Source: an uncultured Lachnospiraceae bacterium (GTDB taxonomy: Bacteria; Bacillota; Clostridia; Lachnospirales; Lachnospiraceae). From it: a stretch of 5,881 nucleotides of DNA. The DNA lies in the NCBI GenBank assembly GCA_947175305.1, contig CAMWMO010000121.1, positions 1 through 5,881 on the forward strand, written 5' to 3'. The notes beneath the pieces are model-generated. The model saw only the letters and a list, made by a program, of their open reading frames with translations. It was not told the origin of the DNA and did no database searches. Positions 5,036 to 5,881 of this stretch are shown here, in pieces (position 1 is the stretch's first letter; each line of letters opens with the position of its first letter). A program made the position numbers and the translations under genes.

Positions 5036-5881
5036 TACAGATAATCCTCTGTCATATACTCCTTACGATCCAAAATGCCTTTCAGATCCATCAGCACCTT
5101 GCGGCTGTGTCCGGGATGGAAGAAGGAAGAGATCTTCTCCCTGTCAAGAGCAAGGAACTGGTCATGTGCCACAGCTATGATCACGGCATCTACATCCTTC
5201 ACAGCCTCCATGGTCTGGAAATCAATGCCATAGAGACGCTTCGCCTCCCCGGCGTCAGCGGCAGGATCCACCACAATGGGTTCGATCCCGTACTCCCCAA
5301 GCTCCCTGTAAATATCGATCACCTTCGTGTTTCTGGTGTCCGGACAGTTCTCCTTGAAGGTAAAGCCCAGAATTGCCACCTTGGCGTGCTTCACCGGGAT
5401 GTCCGCTCTGATCAGATCCTTGACCAGACTCTCCGCCACATATTTTCCCATATCGTCATTGATTCGTCTGCCGGAAAGAATGATCTGGGAGTGATACCCC
5501 AGCTCCTCCGCCTTATAGGTCAGATAATAGGGATCCACGCCAATACAGTGACCGCCCACAAGCCCCGGCATAAAGGGCAGGAAGTTCCACTTCGTTCCCG
5601 CAGCCTCCAGCACAGCCTTGGTATCGATGCCCATCTTATGGAAAATGATAGAAAGCTCGTTCATAAACGCAATATTGATATCTCTCTGGCTGTTCTCAAT
5701 AACCTTGGCCGCCTCCGCCACCTTGATGGATTCCGCCCGGTAGACGCCTACCTCCACCACCAGCTCATAGACCTTCGCTATGGTTTCCAGAGTCTCCTCA
5801 TCCATGCCCGACACGATCTTCGTGATGGTTTCCAGCCTATGTACCTTATCACCCGGATTGATACGCTCAGGAGAGTACCCG
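5023..5881 (-). CDS. UDP-N-acetylhexosamine 6-dehydrogenase, TviB/VipA/WbpO type (C-terminal part, cut by right edge)
   Basis: This enzyme oxidises C6 of a UDP-N-acetylhexosamine to the uronic acid with two NAD+. The frame runs from the right edge (first full codon at 5880) for 285 residues to TAG at 5025-5023; the missing N-terminal NAD-binding domain lies beyond the window. Fragment residues 1-12 read GYSPERINPGDK, a family hallmark, so the in-frame GTG at 5814 is not the true start. The central helix carries EAAKVIEN with Lys59. The nucleophile is Cys112 in GGHCIGVDPYY (109-119; codon 5547-5545). RRIND (138-142) and FKENCPDTRNTK (175-186) belong to the dimer helix and the C-terminal UDP-binding domain. 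The wording FLPFMPGLVGGHCIGVDPYY fits the TviB/WbpO group rather than UDP-glucose dehydrogenases. Together with the epimerase it should supply UDP-GalNAcA. GlcNAc-first versus GalNAc-first order cannot be told by eye. Confidence 0.93.
   Translation of the reverse strand, partial: GYSPERINPGDKVHRLETITKIVSGMDEETLETIAKVYELVVEVGVYRAESIKVAEAAKVIENSQRDINIAFMNELSIIFHKMGIDTKAVLEAAGTKWNFLPFMPGLVGGHCIGVDPYYLTYKAEELGYHSQIILSGRRINDDMGKYVAESLVKDLIRADIPVKHAKVAILGFTFKENCPDTRNTKVIDIYRELGEYGIEPIVVDPAADAGEAKRLYGIDFQTMEAVKDVDAVIIAVAHDQFLALDREKISSFFHPGHSRKVLMDLKGILDRKEYMTEDYLYWRL
5045..5050 (-). promoter_or_regulatory. Ribosome binding site for TTG start of membrane protein gene
   Basis: AGAGGA lies 9 bases upstream of the TTG at 5035-5033, inside the last codons of the dehydrogenase gene. 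An in-frame stop (TAA at 5065-5063) bounds the frame and there is no ATG or GTG between it and the first membrane segment, so the gene must begin at a TTG. A rival TTG at 5020-5018, two bases after the dehydrogenase stop, has its own GGAG at 5033-5030 with the same 9-base gap. The choice changes the product by only five residues. Confidence 0.6.

Noticed and set aside
4442..5044. A 200-codon plus-strand reading frame opposite the membrane protein gene
   Set aside because: Its product is a mix of His, Gln, Lys, Arg and Ser with no fold or motif, as expected from the antisense of a hydrophobic gene; the minus-strand gene accounts for the region.
5023..5814. GTG at 5814 as the start of a 263-residue dehydrogenase
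   Set aside because: The frame continues upstream to the edge and encodes the conserved GYSPERINPGDK stretch, so the gene is truncated by the window and starts beyond it.

Overview
The window is an internal piece of a cell-surface polysaccharide (capsule or exopolysaccharide) gene cluster. All six genes lie on the minus strand, so transcription runs from high to low coordinates. Dense packing, Shine-Dalgarno sites of the GGAGG type, a TTG start, an EpsF-like GT4 enzyme and a base composition near 54% G+C in most genes suggest a Bacillota genome, perhaps a gut Lachnospiraceae-type Clostridia. That assignment is an inference from style; there is no rRNA or other marker gene.

In order of transcription: (1) the C-terminal 285 residues of a UDP-N-acetylhexosamine 6-dehydrogenase of the TviB/VipA/WbpO type (5881-5023, cut by the right edge); (2) a polytopic membrane protein of 455 residues with about ten membrane segments and one large outside loop, a candidate GT-C-type glycosyltransferase or polymerase (5035-3668); (3) a TviC/VipB/WbpP-type UDP-N-acetylhexosamine 4-epimerase (3693-2716); (4) a GT10 (fucosyltransferase-fold) glycosyltransferase (2669-1734); (5) a sugar N-formyltransferase-like protein (1720-800); (6) the N-terminal 267 residues of a GT4 glycosyltransferase (803-1, cut by the left edge, open to position 1 with no stop).

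Genes 1-2, 2-3 and 5-6 overlap by 13, 26 and 4 bases. The gaps 3-4 and 4-5 are 46 and 13 bases. No internal promoter or terminator is visible, so the block is probably one polycistronic unit whose promoter lies beyond the right edge.

Dehydrogenase plus epimerase predict synthesis of UDP-N-acetyl-D-galactosaminuronic acid (UDP-GalNAcA), giving an acidic repeat unit. The GT4 and GT10 enzymes would extend the unit on the cytoplasmic side, the formyltransferase would place an N-formyl group on an amino sugar, and the membrane protein may act on lipid-linked sugars or polymerise them outside. The GT10 gene stands out: a hand count gives about 40% G+C, against about 53-55% in sampled parts of the flanking genes, so it looks like a separately acquired cassette.

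There is no stretch above 50 bases without a gene. I see no mobile element, CRISPR array, tRNA or rRNA. I found no evidence for a wholly new type of system; the points of most interest are the altered catalytic motif in the formyltransferase, the low-G+C GT10 gene with its homopolymer runs, and the unassigned membrane protein.
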